A DNA stretch of 64,000 nt from Hysterangium stoloniferum (lineage: Eukaryota > Basidiomycota > Agaricomycetes > Hysterangiales > Hysterangiaceae), in contig WHVD01000012.1 of NCBI GenBank assembly GCA_015178975.1, forward strand, positions 744,001 to 808,000, given 5' to 3'. Made by a program: the position numbers and the translations under genes. Positions within the stretch are counted from its first letter, which is position 1. Each line of letters starts with the position of its first letter. The notes under the pieces are model-generated. The model saw only the letters and a list, made by a program, of their open reading frames with translations, did not search any database and was not told the DNA's origin. Positions 48,061-61,000 of the stretch are shown here, piece after piece.

Positions 48061-50950
48061 CTGAGATATTTTCTAGACGCCAGTAACAGAGTGCACTCAC
48101 TGGGGATATATGGTGATGGAATGTGATGATTGTCCTGCGAAACGTGAGTGGTGTAGATCAAGCACTACTGATCGAAAATACCGCTTGACGTGGCATGCCA
48201 GCAACGGACGTTTACCCTACGCTTCCTGTAATTCAGTCCTTCTATTAAACCAATCTCCCCCCTCAGGTCATTCATTCACCCTGCTCATCCATAATATTCA
48301 GCTTCCCCGAAGAGTGATTGTGCTAGTTTGAGTCGCTGAAGCGTCTTCCAGAATCTAAACCCTTTTACCGTTCTTAACCCCCTTCACCGCAATGACACCC
48401 ATATCCAATGCGGCTCCCAGGAACAACGACCCAGCCAAAGGCTTCAGCGATTGTAAGATTCAGTCATAGGTGATATCAAGTATCAATCAGATACGGTTGA
48501 AGGTGCATGGCATTGGAATATAACCTTGATTTTATAGGTCTTTAATCACACTCATGCCTCTCCAGATATGTTTACACTTCCGTCTCAAAGATGAGTTAAG
48601 AAGGAAATCAAAGACTGTACTCATGATCAAGCTATTTGGAAAGTCGGCACATGGCATGCGACAATTCCCAAACAACGATGCCAGGTTAGAATGAGATATT
48701 GGGCATGGAATCACAGCGCTTAGTCTGGCTCTCGAGAAACAATCCCCATACAGGGAGTTGATGGACAATACTCGAGTAATATCACTCAAGCGGTGAAGAA
48801 AACAACAAAAGCGACTCATGCTTCATTTGGGGCTCCAGTTTGTCCTTTGAAACGGGATGTTAAATTTGGAACCAGCCAACGCGACCACTAGCGTTCCCTC
48901 ATCTATGGATTTGTTGCGATGTCGGCTTTTTACACTGTCCGCACTTTTCTGAGTGTCCCTATGAGTGGATAATATATACGATCTATAGCTCTAGAAATAA
49001 GCATAACCGGCTAACTATTGGAAATGGACTGCTGTAAAATGCACCACGTTCTGGGAGCCCTGAGCATTAAAGTTAGAGTAAAATGTTGAAGTCTGCGACC
49101 TATGGCACAGGCAAGGAAGGTGAGTAACAAAAAGTTGAGCGATGGTTAAAGATACATAAATAAATGACCATGCGTGCTCCCTACACTGCAATCCATATCC
49201 ATTGTTGTCCACATGCCATTGTAGTCAAACTCATTAGACGACGAAATGTTGGCGATCAATTTGGTTTGTAGAAGGTTGAAAGTGAAATGGACGGGTCCTG
49301 AGAATAGCACAGACAAGTGAAATCAACGTACCTGCCCCTTGATGATAACCTAGCAAATGTTGACGGTAATAACAACAACATTGGCCTGCTCTGCCAATAT
49401 ATTTGTCAACACACTTTTTAACAGTCCCTCCTGAGGCCTGCGGCCTCCTCTGGATCCTTTTACAAGACCCAAAACGACAACCGAGTCTGCATGAGATTAT
49501 GGCTCATTCTGTGGTGCCTTGGGACCTACGTGTTATCAGACCATCGAACCCCTGGAGCTTGAGAAGGTTGCAATGGAGCAACAGAAGAACAAACAGGCGT
49601 ATCCGCGCCAATGCGCACCGATGCTAAGCAGCCCATTGCACATTTTCTTCTAAAGCACTGCCTTGATTCTTCAGTTCTTCAGCAGCTCCTGGCCAGACCT
49701 GAACTGGCATGGGGCACTCTTGCCTCGCTCCCTACTCTATCCATTTGACTGGACCATCACCGAGCTCAAGAAGGTTGCGATGAAGTAACAAGGAAGGTGA
49801 TAAAGAACAGTGTAGATGCACGCTGTTGCCGAGGAGCAGCTCAGAGCGCACCTATGCTGGTCTCTTTCAATTTCTTCTATTGCTCACACCACCTGTGTCT
49901 ACATTTCGCTGGACCATCGCAAGTGTGATTGTCATTGGATCTTCGGCTCAGTTCAAGATTTTCATCGACGCCCCTGGACTTGACTTGACGCCAACGGAGC
50001 GGCCGGTCGATCAGAGTCCAACAGGGTTCGCAAAGCAAGGACCCCGCCCGGAAGATCGAAGACATCCGCAAAAATTCCAGAGGAGAAAGAGAAAGCAGTA
50101 TGATAGAGGTATACAGAAGACGCATGGTAGTTGCAACAACTGGCAATGGTGAACGACAAAAGAGAAGCTCTCTTGTACAAGCAGCTCGTCCGAAGACACT
50201 CACTCAAAGCCCAGAGAAGGAGAAAGAGACAAACCGAAGACACCCACGCAAAGCCCAGGGAAGGAGAAAGAGAAAGAGACGGGGAGCAGACGCAACAAGA
50301 CAATAGGGTACAGGCATATCAGAGGACGCATCGCAGTAGCCCCCCAATGGGTACCAGCGAACCAGGAGCTCTCTCACCATCACTTCCTGCTTTTAATGTG
50401 TCCCTCGAAGGTCCAGACGTTATTCACGCCCCCACCCCTCACGCCGTTACAACTCACCGAGCCTATTGCAACATCCAGACTGGCTCAGTCAGTGCTTAAC
50501 GGGGTCAGTGGGGGCTGGTTTTGTCACCAATTTTGTGATGGACACTGGCTTGGAGAAGATGGTAGGAAGTGGGACGACCTGATCTCGTCCAATAGGGAGC
50601 CTATCAATAATGTGATGAGTTACGGGGGAAGATGGTGGCTGTTGGGGAAAAGTGAGACTGGAGGAGAAGGTGGCTTCATTGATGGGAAGAAAACGCGAGG
50701 GAAGGCGCTGAGCTGGATTTTGGAGCCTATAACCAGATGCGACGAGTCGATTGATGGTTTGTGGACATTGTTTGGTTATGATTGAGTTGACAAATGCTTG
50801 GTCTCGCTTTGTTTTGTTTACAGGACAACTGGAGATCGCACGCCATCGTTCGGTTAAAAAAAACAATGAAAAAGGCAAAGCGCAGATAGCGCCTGTACAA
50901 GAACTCGAAATACACTCCGTCTGCAATTTTGCTGCATGCCTACAGTGGCG
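48061..50950. other. Low-feature interval; no gene I can support
   Basis: Only short ORFs. 48532-48819 (minus, 95 codons) is unmatched. 49430-49520 (LLWILLQDPKRQPSLHEIMAHS) faintly resembles the end of a protein-kinase C-lobe behind a possible TTTTTAACAG acceptor, but no other kinase motif is near. 50100-50290 repeats an AAAGCCCAG(A/G)GAAGGAGAAAG block in tandem, and blocks with GAGAAGGTTGC recur at 49560 and 49770. I treat this as degenerate or intergenic. Confidence 0.35.
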
Positions 50951-52157
50951 GACTTGAATCTAATTCTACACCTTCGAAGGGGAGGGTAGAGATAATATGA
51001 CGATGAGAACGGCGATGAGGATAAGTTGAAGACGAGGGTCAGTCAAAAGTGAAAGTGAAAGTAAAGGCAGAGGCAGAGAAAAGGTAGTCGAAGTATGAGG
51101 GTGACTCAAAAATGAAGTTGAAGTTGAACGTGAGACGAAGGTGAGGCCGTGAAGACAGGACAACTTATAAGTTTTACGTGACTCCAACGTTACTATGGCT
51201 AATCGAGACAGCAAATGTCACGCCTCGTCCAATGTAGCCCGTAAAGGCGTACGCGCGAATGCCGCCGCCAAACAATTTGGACGGAACTTTGGCGACGTTG
51301 TCGGGTGTCCACTCCACTGTACCTGGACACGCAGAATACCATAGGCTGTGCAGCGGTTTTAAGCAGGGAGAGGAGGGATAGCAGGGCCGTGACCAAGAGC
51401 TGGGAAGAGGTGGCATAGTAGTGTGGGTTGGATATACGTGTTGCAGCCATGAGGTGCGTTCCTCCATATGGCTCTACGATTTGCATGATATTCCAACATA
51501 AAAGGTACGTTCAATTTGTGGTATAATGTTACATGGCTGAGGGAGACTCATCAGGAAGTCAATACATCCACCCAGCCTCTCTCTTTGAACCTAAATCCGT
51601 ATTTAAATCTACCTCCATGCCCCCTTTGTGTCAATTCTCTTTCCGCCACGGTCAATTGCATCCACGAAGACTTGCAGACGCCGTTCAGAACCGCGAATAT
51701 CCAGCATCGGCCTCCCTGTTCTTTTACCGGCAATGTTTCTACAAATCGCGAAAAATCGGCAAGTGCGTGAGGAAAAGCAACTGGAGCTGATGGCTGTGCA
51801 ATTGGGGAACGTTCTACGGCGGCCAGCCGGGCAGCAGCATTACGCCGAGACTAAAGCGTGGCAGGGTGGGCGGCGGGATGAAAGGCAATAGAGATGTGTA
51901 GGAGACGCTCCATGATGCTGGTATTAGTCTTGGCACTGTCGTGATACTTGAAAGAGAATCGGCGTAGTTCTTGACCATAAGTGCTAAAGCAACAGTGCGG
52001 CTGGCTGGGATTCGGTTCCATGGCAGCGATATGTTGCGTAAAGGTACGGACTGCGTGGGGTATGGATGATGTTTAAGTATGAGAGATGGTTATCGATGCA
52101 TCAAGACACACCTCAAACTTCCACCCATGCTTGTTGCAATGAGCAGTTGTCCAAATG

Positions 52158-52290
52158 TTAAAAGTGTAGAAAATGAATGGCCAGACTGGGAATTGAACCC
52201 AGGGCTTCTGCTTATATAGCAGGGGTGTTAACCATTACACCACCTGACCCTGGGAAGCACTGCTAGCATTACTCAATCTAACACCAAATG
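52158..52290 (-). mobile_element. 133-bp insertion carrying the tRNA-like gene
   Basis: CCAAATG occurs at 52151-52157 and 52284-52290. The homologous sites of module copies 1, 2 and 4 lack the intervening 126 bp and one CCAAATG equivalent (AGCAGT.TTCCAACCGCAGAGAG in copy 1). This is the structure of a tRNA-containing insertion with a 7-bp target duplication. Confidence 0.7.
52178..52249 (-). tRNA. tRNA-like gene, anticodon loop TATATAA (isotype unclear)
   Basis: 72 nt on the minus strand. Acceptor GGTCAGG pairs with TCTGGCC (two G-U pairs). The D-arm is GTGT/ACAC and the T-arm CTGGG/CCCAG with loop TTCAATT. Box A TGGTGTAATGG and box B GTTCAATTC fit the pol III consensus. The anticodon stem CCTGC/GCAGA has one C-A mismatch, and the loop has A at position 33 instead of the invariant U; positions 34-36 read TAT (Ile-like). 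The fold is convincing, but the anticodon arm is abnormal, so it is either a pseudogene or a tRNA-derived insert. Confidence 0.6.
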
Positions 52291-52578
52291 CAGAGAGAAA
52301 GCAGCGAAGATGAAGGCGTCACGAACAATGAGGTGATTATGAAGGATGTTTGGTCAGCCCGCGGCGATCTCGGATTTCTTGCAGGTTGAGTGTGCTCTTA
52401 TGAGTGATGGGGAGAGATAATGCAACATGCTGACTAATGAACCACCAAGTGATGAGTGTGAATAGCTCCCATTAGATAAGAGGGCTGTAATACCCAAGGA
52501 GAAGGGCAGGGCAGAGTGAGTCTGACAAAATAACATACCAGGACAAAGGACGAGAGGACGAGGTGATCTGTCACGTGA

Positions 52579-53524
52579 GGAAATATTGTGGGTCCCAGGC
52601 CACTCAGGCTTTCAAGGCAATGAACGCGCTGACATGCTGGCAAAGCAGGCCACCTCTGCCAGGCCAGTACTGCACTCGACTATCACTTGGGCCCGGGAAA
52701 GGGCCAAAGTCCGCTCAGTTAGAGAATGGGGCAGGGATTGGGCCGCCAAACCGCACTCGAATGCCTCAGCTCTGGTCCTCACTAGCCCGCCATCGCTCAA
52801 ACTCTCTCCCATCCACAAGGACTTCCCCGGCTCCCGAGCACAACACACCCGCCTCATCCAAGCAATCACCGGACATGGCTTCCTTGGGGAGTACTACTCT
52901 TGCTTTCTTCCCAACCTCTCCACTGCCTGCCCATGTGGCTCTGCTCCTCTCCAGACGCGCGAACACATCCTCACCAGCTGCTCCCTCTTTGAAGGACACC
53001 GCTCCCTCCTGTGCAAGGTCTCGCGTGGACTCGACCTAGCCTTCCTCTTGGGCACGAAGTCGGGGCTCAGGGCGGTTTCTAAGTTCATTTGCCAAACTGC
53101 TGCCTTTGCGAAACAGCCTAACAGACCTCAGAACCCCATTTCGACCCAACCCGGCACGCCTGAAACCACACAGACTCACGACCCACCCTAGAGGCCCCCT
53201 ACGGACCTCCCGCTTGACCTACACCTCCTATCTCCTGGACACAGAAAAGTCTCCTTCTAGCTATTTGTATTTCCTTCATGTACTTATATCCCCTTCGCAT
53301 GCCTGTATTATCCTTTTTGTGCCTACAACCCCCACTTCCCACCTCACACCGAAAACCCAGACTGCTTCCCTCCCACCAAAATCCCTCATACCCATGTAGC
53401 TCACTCGGCACTTCATAATTCCGTAGCATAGTTTAGTGGGGACACCATGCCCCTGGCCGCAGTTAGTCCTTGTTACTTGAAGCGGGATACAAATATATCA
53501 AAAAAAAAAAAAAAAAAAAAAATT
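52579..53524 (+). mobile_element. 5'-truncated LINE (Tad-like), 15-bp target duplication
   Basis: Starts inside the RNase H domain and ends in a poly-A tail of about 23 nt (53500-53522). It is flanked by TGATCTGTCACGTGA at 52564-52578 and 53525-53539. Its 3' end is the source sequence of the two LINE tails at 5108-5391. Only the last third of the second ORF is present, so it is dead on arrival. Confidence 0.92.
52586..53191 (+). CDS. LINE ORF2 C-terminus: RNase H end plus Cys-rich tail (partial)
   Basis: 201 codons open from the truncation point. VPGHSGFQGNERADMLAKQA is the last conserved block of a non-LTR RNase H domain (H and D of the active site visible). Downstream the ACPCGSAPLQTREHILTSC stretch, with the CxC...H...C pattern and then FLLGTKSGLRAVSKFI, is typical of the C-terminal tail of Tad-like elements in fungi. 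Reverse transcriptase and endonuclease are missing because of 5' truncation. The first ATG is internal and not a genuine start. Confidence 0.85.
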   Translation: MWVPGHSGFQGNERADMLAKQATSARPVLHSTITWARERAKVRSVREWGRDWAAKPHSNASALVLTSPPSLKLSPIHKDFPGSRAQHTRLIQAITGHGFLGEYYSCFLPNLSTACPCGSAPLQTREHILTSCSLFEGHRSLLCKVSRGLDLAFLLGTKSGLRAVSKFICQTAAFAKQPNRPQNPISTQPGTPETTQTHDPP

Positions 53525-53539
53525 TGATCTGTCACGTGA

Positions 53540-54189
53540 TGCAGCAGCCAGCATCAAGATATCTTTGTACTCTCGAAAACAACAATCCCCAAGTGTCCGT
53601 GGCTACCAACACCCGTTATATTAGCTGGAGATAAGAGAGGCTCTGTTGAGAAGTGTCAGAACTGGAAAAATAGTTAGCGAGTATGTTAAATTTGATGATG
53701 AAACACACCTTTTTATAGGGGGAGTCCACCAATTATTGCAACTTTTCATATGAAGATGCTAATTGTGGACCATGCATTTGGAGGTGCTACACTAACTGAC
53801 AAAAGATATTGAGACACAAAGTACTTTTATTACAAGCTTATTAAACCCTTGTATATTGTGTATTGCAATAGAGTCAACTCATACTATTTTTAATAGAGTA
53901 TAGCTAGGATGTCTAGCAACGCGATTGTGGATAATGTCGTTGAGGTAGGATATTGCAATAGCCAAGGTAGCTGAATAAAATTTCTTAGTGCTAGTTAGCA
54001 TCTGTAGGGCCAGCTAGCGGTGGTGCCTTCGAGCTCGACTATAAATAAAAATATCTGCGCCTAGAAGGTGCCATCAATGCTGAAGTACTTCGATAGATAG
54101 GGTTTAGGGTGACATAGACAACCACGTGTTAAAAGTAAAACGGCCTACCTCACGCTTGGGATATATATGGATGATTTATACCATGTTGC
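53540..54189. other. Spacer, no gene seen
   Basis: Sequence between the LINE and the tail of module copy 4; no ORF above noise and no element ends recognised. Confidence 0.4.
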
Positions 54190-54501
54190 ACTGTCATTTA
54201 CTGTCATTTTATTTATTCTCGATTCCGGGTCCCAGACAAATGCATAGCCGATCAATTTCAGGATTGCCGCAACAATGAAATTCACCGCACTGCTGATCCC
54301 ATCAATATAAGATTAGATTCAAAGGTTCGTATTCTTGTGTTTTCTCAAGTATTTAGTAAAGAGGGTGTGAAATTTTCTTGCACTAATATGTGAAATAAAT
54401 TGCGATTGAGATTGGAATGTCAATTTTCCATAAAATTGTTGGCATCTATACCATAATGTGCATGCTAATTCTCAAGGTAAATGAGGGGAGGAAATGTCCG
54501 C

Positions 54502-56445
54502 CTAATTGGACGCAGAAAGAGCGTTTCCGACCCATCCATTGTCCTCCAGTATCGACATGCAATGCGAGCTAGATAGGACCGAAGGACCGGTGAATGGATT
54601 GGCGATGAGGAGTAAGAGGGAGTGCGAGTCACTTTTCAAACGTGAAAAGTCTTCAAAATTGCGGGGGTGACGAAAATCAAGTGGATCGAAATGTGAGAAA
54701 AAATCCACGAAAGCATTTACTACATTTTCTGCTTGTATTTCACTACAGGAGAATTCTGGATCGGGAGAAGCTAATATGAGGGAGATAATGGTTTTGATTG
54801 TGCTAGCAAGACAATTGAACATATACCGTTGGTGGGGTTGAATCGAAATATGACTAGAAGGGGAAGGTAAGTTAAGATATCAGTTGACAAGAGCGCATGT
54901 GCAACGTGCCGTAGATAGAAAGCAATGAACGAGGCAATTCGATTAATCTTCTTGGCATGCTCTATCAGTAATACCCTGTCCTCGAAGAATCTATTCACAG
55001 CACATGCTTGGCGCCAGAGGAACGAGTCAAACCCAATATCTCGCGATATAGCGCCAATCGTGGTATCTAGGGTGATATATAATAACGCCTCAGAGAGGAT
55101 ATGAAACCGTGCATCCTGTCGAGAACATAGTATGGAAACATCCATGTGGTAGTGTATACAGTCAGGCTCTCTGGTGTAGGACCATCTTGGGTGGTGGGAT
55201 CTGGCATGGCTTGAGTCAGCTCGGTGAAGAATTCTGACAACATATCATACTCTGGTTGCAGCCAGGATTCCAAGTAATCATGAATAGCATTCAGCTCATA
55301 GAATGATAGCTTACGTAAACGGCAGAGATATCGCATGAGATGCGCAAGGACAAAAGGACGGCCAATATGGTCCCGTTCCCACGAGCCAGTGTGATATCGT
55401 GCGAGAATTACAATGAAATTGGATAGAACCTCGTCATAATGAATATGCAAGGGTGCACTCGTCAGATTTCGATATAGTGCTGACATAATTTCAGGTGACC
55501 TTTCATAATAACGGAATACCCAACCTAACCATTCTAAAACAAGTTGGGGGCAATCATCCCTTCGGTGTGCATCACTGTCATAGGAGACCCTGACAAAAAC
55601 CTTGGATGCTTGTTCTCGAATATAAGGTGGGTAGGATGGCCTGCGAAGATGTTCAATGTTCAAAGGGTTGTCGATAAATTCGTGTAAGACATTGCAACTC
55701 ATACCGCATTAGATCAACTGTCTCTTGCAAGGTTATTCCAAGGCGTTGTGCGGATGGACGTTTGTAAGGTCGTCTAGTACTTCTAAAAGGCCCCCGACCA
55801 TTCACAACTTGTTCATAAAACGATAGCTTGGCTAAGATCAACCAAACCTTTGAGTGATAAAGGACTGTCCTGCCGACTCGTTCCAGAGCGAGTCCACAAA
55901 AATACCCCGGCCCAATGTCAGGTTCTGGGTCAGTATTCGTTTCGCCAGCACCCCAGTCAACGTTTGGGTTCATATTGGATCCAGAGCCGTCTGGGATAAT
56001 GAGCACCTCTGGTGGATAGTGGCATGTCGCCTGGCCTCGGCACTTTGGAAATCAGGTATTGGATGAGTTAATAATGATAATGATGAATTTAAATGAATAG
56101 ATGACCCACAATTTCGTCTATCCAAATGGAAATATGTTCTTGAGACAGCTGGATATGACCAATATAATGACCCCCCCGTAGGCATAAATCATGGCCTGGT
56201 TCGTCGCAACCCCATTGCTCATGGAGCATTTTGTTAGCATTCAGTACTCTTATGATATCTTGATTGCCCAGCTGAGAGTCGGCAATTGTTACTGCTGCTA
56301 AAGGGGAGGTAGGGGGTAACCCTGCAGCGTCGGCCATACGAATTATCGTGTCCAACCCGTAGGTATTTGGCAGGGAATCGGTAGTGATGGGCATCAGTGC
56401 TTGGTTATCGAGAAACGAAAAGTGAGATGCCTCTGTTATAAGCAA
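54502..56445 (-). CDS. Gene Y, copy 2 (best preserved; unrecognised family)
   Basis: Minus strand. Visible exons are 56445-56110, 56042-55705, 55640-55160, 55115 to about 54900, and a last block ending at 54502. Introns 56043-56109 (GTGGGT...AAG), 55641-55704 (GTATGAG...GCAG) and 55116-55159 (GTATAC...ACAG) all preserve the frame. Product blocks: FSFLDNQALMPITTDSLPNT; GCDEPGHDLCLRGGHYIGH; GYFCGLALERVGRTVLYHSK; SPEIMSALYRNLTSAPLH; ARFHILSEALLYITLDTTIG; and NAFVDFFSHFDPLDF. No stop or frameshift is seen up to the fourth exon; the join near 54880 is unclear. The 5' end is open (no ATG in frame just upstream, a TAG acceptor near 56480), so earlier exons may lie in the module. I recognise no domain and assign no function. 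Confidence 0.6.
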
Positions 56446-57698
56446 TTGGGCAAGGTGTGCATCGCATTTCCATGAAACCTATTCCGGCTGTGTTGCTGTG
56501 CCAGGCTTTTGGCATATCACAGCATACTTTTCCACAAATGCTAGGGAAGCCAGAAATAATCCGAAGCACTTCTCATTTGCACATATTGTGTGAACCAGAA
56601 GGATTCTGCCATGTCTTATCCTATATCCACCGTGCGGACTCGGGGTGGTCCTCCTCCAAGAACAAGCAAATTTCTGAAGGTGAGACTGAGGATAAGCACT
56701 TCAAACAAAGCATGCGCACCAGGAAATCGGGAAATGTACATACCCTGGCTAGGTAGTATAACGGGCAAAGCACAGCTATTACTAAGTGGAATTTTCTTTT
56801 ACAATGAGTTGGTGTAGACTAGCTATCTCAGGTGTCTGCTACTTAGCCTGGCCTTGTTCTAGGTGCTCTAGGACCGCTATATCACATTCTGAATAGTTCT
56901 ATATTTAATAATTTATTTTTTATATTTACGAGCCATATTGCAATTAAACAATAATATATAAAGTAACCAGCACATTATTGGTATTATATATAACCTCACC
57001 CTTACACCCCGACAGTGCTGCGGTGTCACTTACAACACCACAGCCACTGAACTTCTTGAAAACAAAGTCTGGCCGACACTATCCACCATCCATTCCATCC
57101 CATTCATCCCCTGACCCTTTGACCAGCAAGGATATAAAAATATGTAACGACGTTCACACTATAAGCAACGAAACTACCACGTATCGTTGGTAATCCGGAA
57201 TACTCATAATTCTCGCATTACCACATATGGATATGTTACCAGTGACAAATGACACAGCAACAATGCTGGCTATTTCATCACATCAGGTTCGGCCCAAGAT
57301 ATAAAATAAATATATGAACAAAATATAACTACCTTGATAGTGTGGAAATGGAGCCGAAGGGGAAGGACATAACATGACGATGAGGGCGGGAAGTTGAAGG
57401 TGAAGAGGAGGGTCAGTCAAAAGTGAAAGTGAAGGTAAAGGTAAAGGGCAGAAGCAGAGACAAGGTAGTCGAAGTACGAGAGAGACTCAAATGCGAAGTT
57501 GAAGGTGAAGGTGAGCGCGTGAAGACAGGACAACTTATAAGTTTTATGTGACTCCAACGTTACTATGGCTAATTGAGACAGCAAATGTCACGCTTCGTCC
57601 AGCTCAAAACTATGGGTACCCTGTCTCGCGCTCGTGGATGTGGTCCGTGAGGGCGTACGCGCGAATACCGCCGCCAACAATTAGGACGTAACTTCGGC

Positions 57699-58026
57699 TG
57701 TTAGAAAAGTAACCCTAATAACAATATAACTCAGTCTCGTGTATCATACAACGGACTAATATTTTATGTACCTAATAACAATATAACTAATAAACAATTA
57801 TTAGTTACAATGTGCGTGAAATATAACGATCTTTACTCACCTCAGTCTCGTGTATCATACAACGGACTGAGGTGATACCATTTTCATTCTCTAGCTTATA
57901 TGTATTGTCGCATATATTATCAGGTACCAATATAGGTATGTTGGTGATACCGGTTACCCCTGTCCGACGATTAAGTCTTGGGTCGGTCGATTTATGCCGG
58001 GTGGATTTCGATGGTGTTATTCAACA
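57699..58026 (-). repeat. Copia 3' LTR
   Basis: 328 bp. Contains a near-duplicate segment (CTCAGTCTCGTGTATCATAC twice, 57730 and 57842) and an inverted repeat CCTCAGTC...GACTGAGG around 57840-57877. The last codons and stop of gag-pol lie inside it. Confidence 0.93.
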
Positions 58027-61000
58027 CTCCTCCTCACCGTTGAAACTCCTCCTCGCATGGAAGTCCGATTGAAGACCCAAGAAGCCGCGAAGGGTAATAA
58101 ATTGAGTAGGTTCCAGGGCTTTCGTAAAAATATCGGCCAGGTTGTTTTTGGTATTGATATAGCGGAGTACGAAGTCGCCAATGTGGACTTTTTCACGAAG
58201 GAAGTGATATTTGATATCAATATGTTTAACCCTGGGGTGGAGGAGGGGATCTTCGGAGAGGGCGGTGGCAGCATTGTTATCGCAGAGAATAGTCGTGGGA
58301 GAGGTTGGAGGCATGTGAATGCCGGTTAGAAGGCTACGAAGCCAGACGCCCTCCTTGACAGATTCGAAAGCCGCAATGTACTCTGCTTCACAGGAGGATG
58401 TAGCGACTGTTTTTTGTTTCTTTGATGCCCAAGAAATGATGCCAGACCCCATAGTGAATGCATAGCCCCCAATGCTACGACGTGTGTCTAAACAATTGGC
58501 CCAATTAGAATCAGTGTAGCCAGTTAGTGTGAGGTCATTGGTACCCCCAAGGCAGAGTTTAAGAAGTCGTGTGCCTTTTAAGTATCTCACGACGCGGATG
58601 GCTGCAGTCCAGTGGGGGGCGGAGTAACTGTCGAGATATTGGGATAGTTGTTGTACTGCGAATGATATGTCCGGATGGGTGGATATGGCAAGGTAAAGTA
58701 GACAACCAACCAGGGATCGATAAGGTAGTGCGAGCAGGGCAGCAACATTGGTTGGAGAGAGAGAGGATCGATCGGTGGGACGAAGTTTAAGGTTGTGATC
58801 CATAGGGGTAGAGACGATGGAAGCATTGATTTGGCCAAATTGACGAACAATCTTGTCAATGAGTGCGGATTGTGAGAGGGAAACGAGGCGATTGGGCCTG
58901 TCCCATTCAATACCAATGCCAACAACGAAACGGGCGCACCCCAAGTCTGAAATGGTCCAGACGCGACGCATTTCATTTTTGAAGGATTCATTTTCCGCAG
59001 CGGTGCTGGCGATAGATAGGAAGTCGTCGACGTGGATAGCTATGATGATAATACCTGTGGTTGTATGACGGTAATAGATACAAGGCTCACAAGCAAGGCG
59101 AGTAAAACCCCAGAGTAGCATTTGTTCGTTCATCGTTTTGTTCCAGATTCGGCCACTCTGTTTCATACCATAGAGTCCTCGTAAGAGCATCCAAACATAG
59201 TCTTCTTGTCCTGGTTCGATGAAGCCCTCAGGTTGCTCCATGTATTGAATTTCATCATCTGGGAGTAGACCATACAGGAAGGCAGTTTTTACATCGATTT
59301 GCTGAGCATCCCATCCAAGAGTGGCAGCAATGTGGAGGAGGATGCGCCAGGACTCCATGCGCGCAGTAGGTAAGGTAGTTTGATGGTAATCCTTCCCATA
59401 GATTTGTTCAAAACCTTTAAACACAAGTCTGACCTTCCAACGGACAGCCTTACCATCCTCATCTCGTTTAATCCGGAACACAGGACGGCCCTTGCGAATC
59501 TTGCATCCCCGGGGAACGTCTGACCGATGGATGAGTTTGTATACCCCCATAGTTTTCAAGGAGTCGAGTTCATCTTGAAAGCCGGCCCTCCAACGCTCTG
59601 CATCTCCAGATTTCAGTGCCTCCTGCCAAGTTCTTGGCTCATCATTGCATGTGAGAGGATCAATCCCTACGTTGTCTGAAATGGCGGCTAACACAGCATC
59701 CATACTGGGGAGCTCTTGATTGAAGGACAGGGACAAAAGTGCATGCTGGATCTGTTCCAGATCGGGGGTGGTGTTTTCCTCAGGTATGCGATCACATTGT
59801 GTATTGTCAATGGTACATGACTGCTCAATCTTTTGGAGGCGAAGACGTTCAGCACTATCCTTCGAAGCTTGTACAGACCTTTGTAATCGGTCCGTCCCAG
59901 GTGGAATACCAGCCGTAGTACGAGAAGAGCGGCGAAGTGGGGGTGTACCTGGAGCAGGAGGGTCTACTGGTATTTCTGGTAGGACAGGTAGAGGCGTTGG
60001 GGTGTCTGACATGGAGATTGGAATCCCTATAGGGGGGTTAGGGACATCAGAGGATGGGCTTGACCTGGTGTGCCCATCATGACTCTCTAGAAACCGGACA
60101 TGGTAAGAGCTGTAAATTTGGCGGGCTATGGAGTCATAGCATCGATAGGATTTAGATTTAGAATCATATCCAATTAGTATACATTCTATAGAGCGCTCAA
60201 ATATTTTGGGGTTAGATTTATTTTGAATGAGAACAAATGCACGGCATCCAATCTCACGCAGATAGGAGTAGTCGGGAGTCCGTCCATACCAGAGTTCCCA
60301 GGGCGTTTTGCCTTGGGTAGCAGCGGTAGTAGTTTTTACATGAAGATGGGTGGCTGTAAGATAAAACTTGTCCCATAAATAAGTGGGTAAACTGGCGTAA
60401 ATGCGCATTGATCTAGCCTTTCCCATAAGTGTTCTATGCATTCGCTTGACACGTCCGATGTGGGCTGATGTGTAGGGTGCCGTGAACTGATGATCTGTGC
60501 CCCGTGCCTCCAACCAATTAGCCATTTCATGGCTCTTGAGTTCTCCATTGTCAGTACGATATAGGCCGACTTTAAGGTTAGTCTCGATTTCTCTAGCTCG
60601 CTCCCAGGTTTGAAGAGAAGGGAAGGCGTCGCTTTTTGCTTTCAGTGGTATAGTCCAGACAAAGTTTGTAAAATCGTCTACTATATTCATGATGTAGTTA
60701 TTCCCAGTTCGTGATGTTACTGCTTGTGGTCCAGACAAATCAACCCAGACTTTTTCGAGCTTCCTAGTCGCCTTATGCCCTATCCCTTCCTCACGCATCT
60801 TTGGAATAGGAGATTTCGTCTGCTTTCCAAGGATGCATGAGTCACACTTTGAGGGGACTGTAGTTGAGGATGGTCGCGCACCTTGAATGAGGCCACTATT
60901 GATCATATCATTGATTGACTTGTAATTGGCATGTCCAAGGCGGCGGTGCCAAGTTTCGAGTGTAGGTGTCCTTTGTGCAATGAGGGCATGTTCCACTTGG

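Larger units (their letters stand above)
50955..52578 (-). repeat. Module M, copy 3 (first part only)
   Basis: Reverse complement of the 5391-7000 part of copy 1, in order (for example GACAACTTATAAGTTTTACG near 51160 and CACTCCACTGTACC near 51310). It carries a 133-bp insertion with a tRNA-like gene (52158-52290), and a LINE inserted at its outer end. Gene Y is missing. Confidence 0.75.

Noticed and set aside
49403..49627. Possible end of a protein kinase domain
   Set aside because: Only one weak motif (LLWILLQDPKRQPSLHEIMAHS); no catalytic loop, DFG or P-loop nearby.
50100..50499. Arg/Lys-rich ORFs
   Set aside because: Arise from tandem purine-rich blocks (GAGAAGGAGAAAG); opposing frames are equally open and no family is recognisable.
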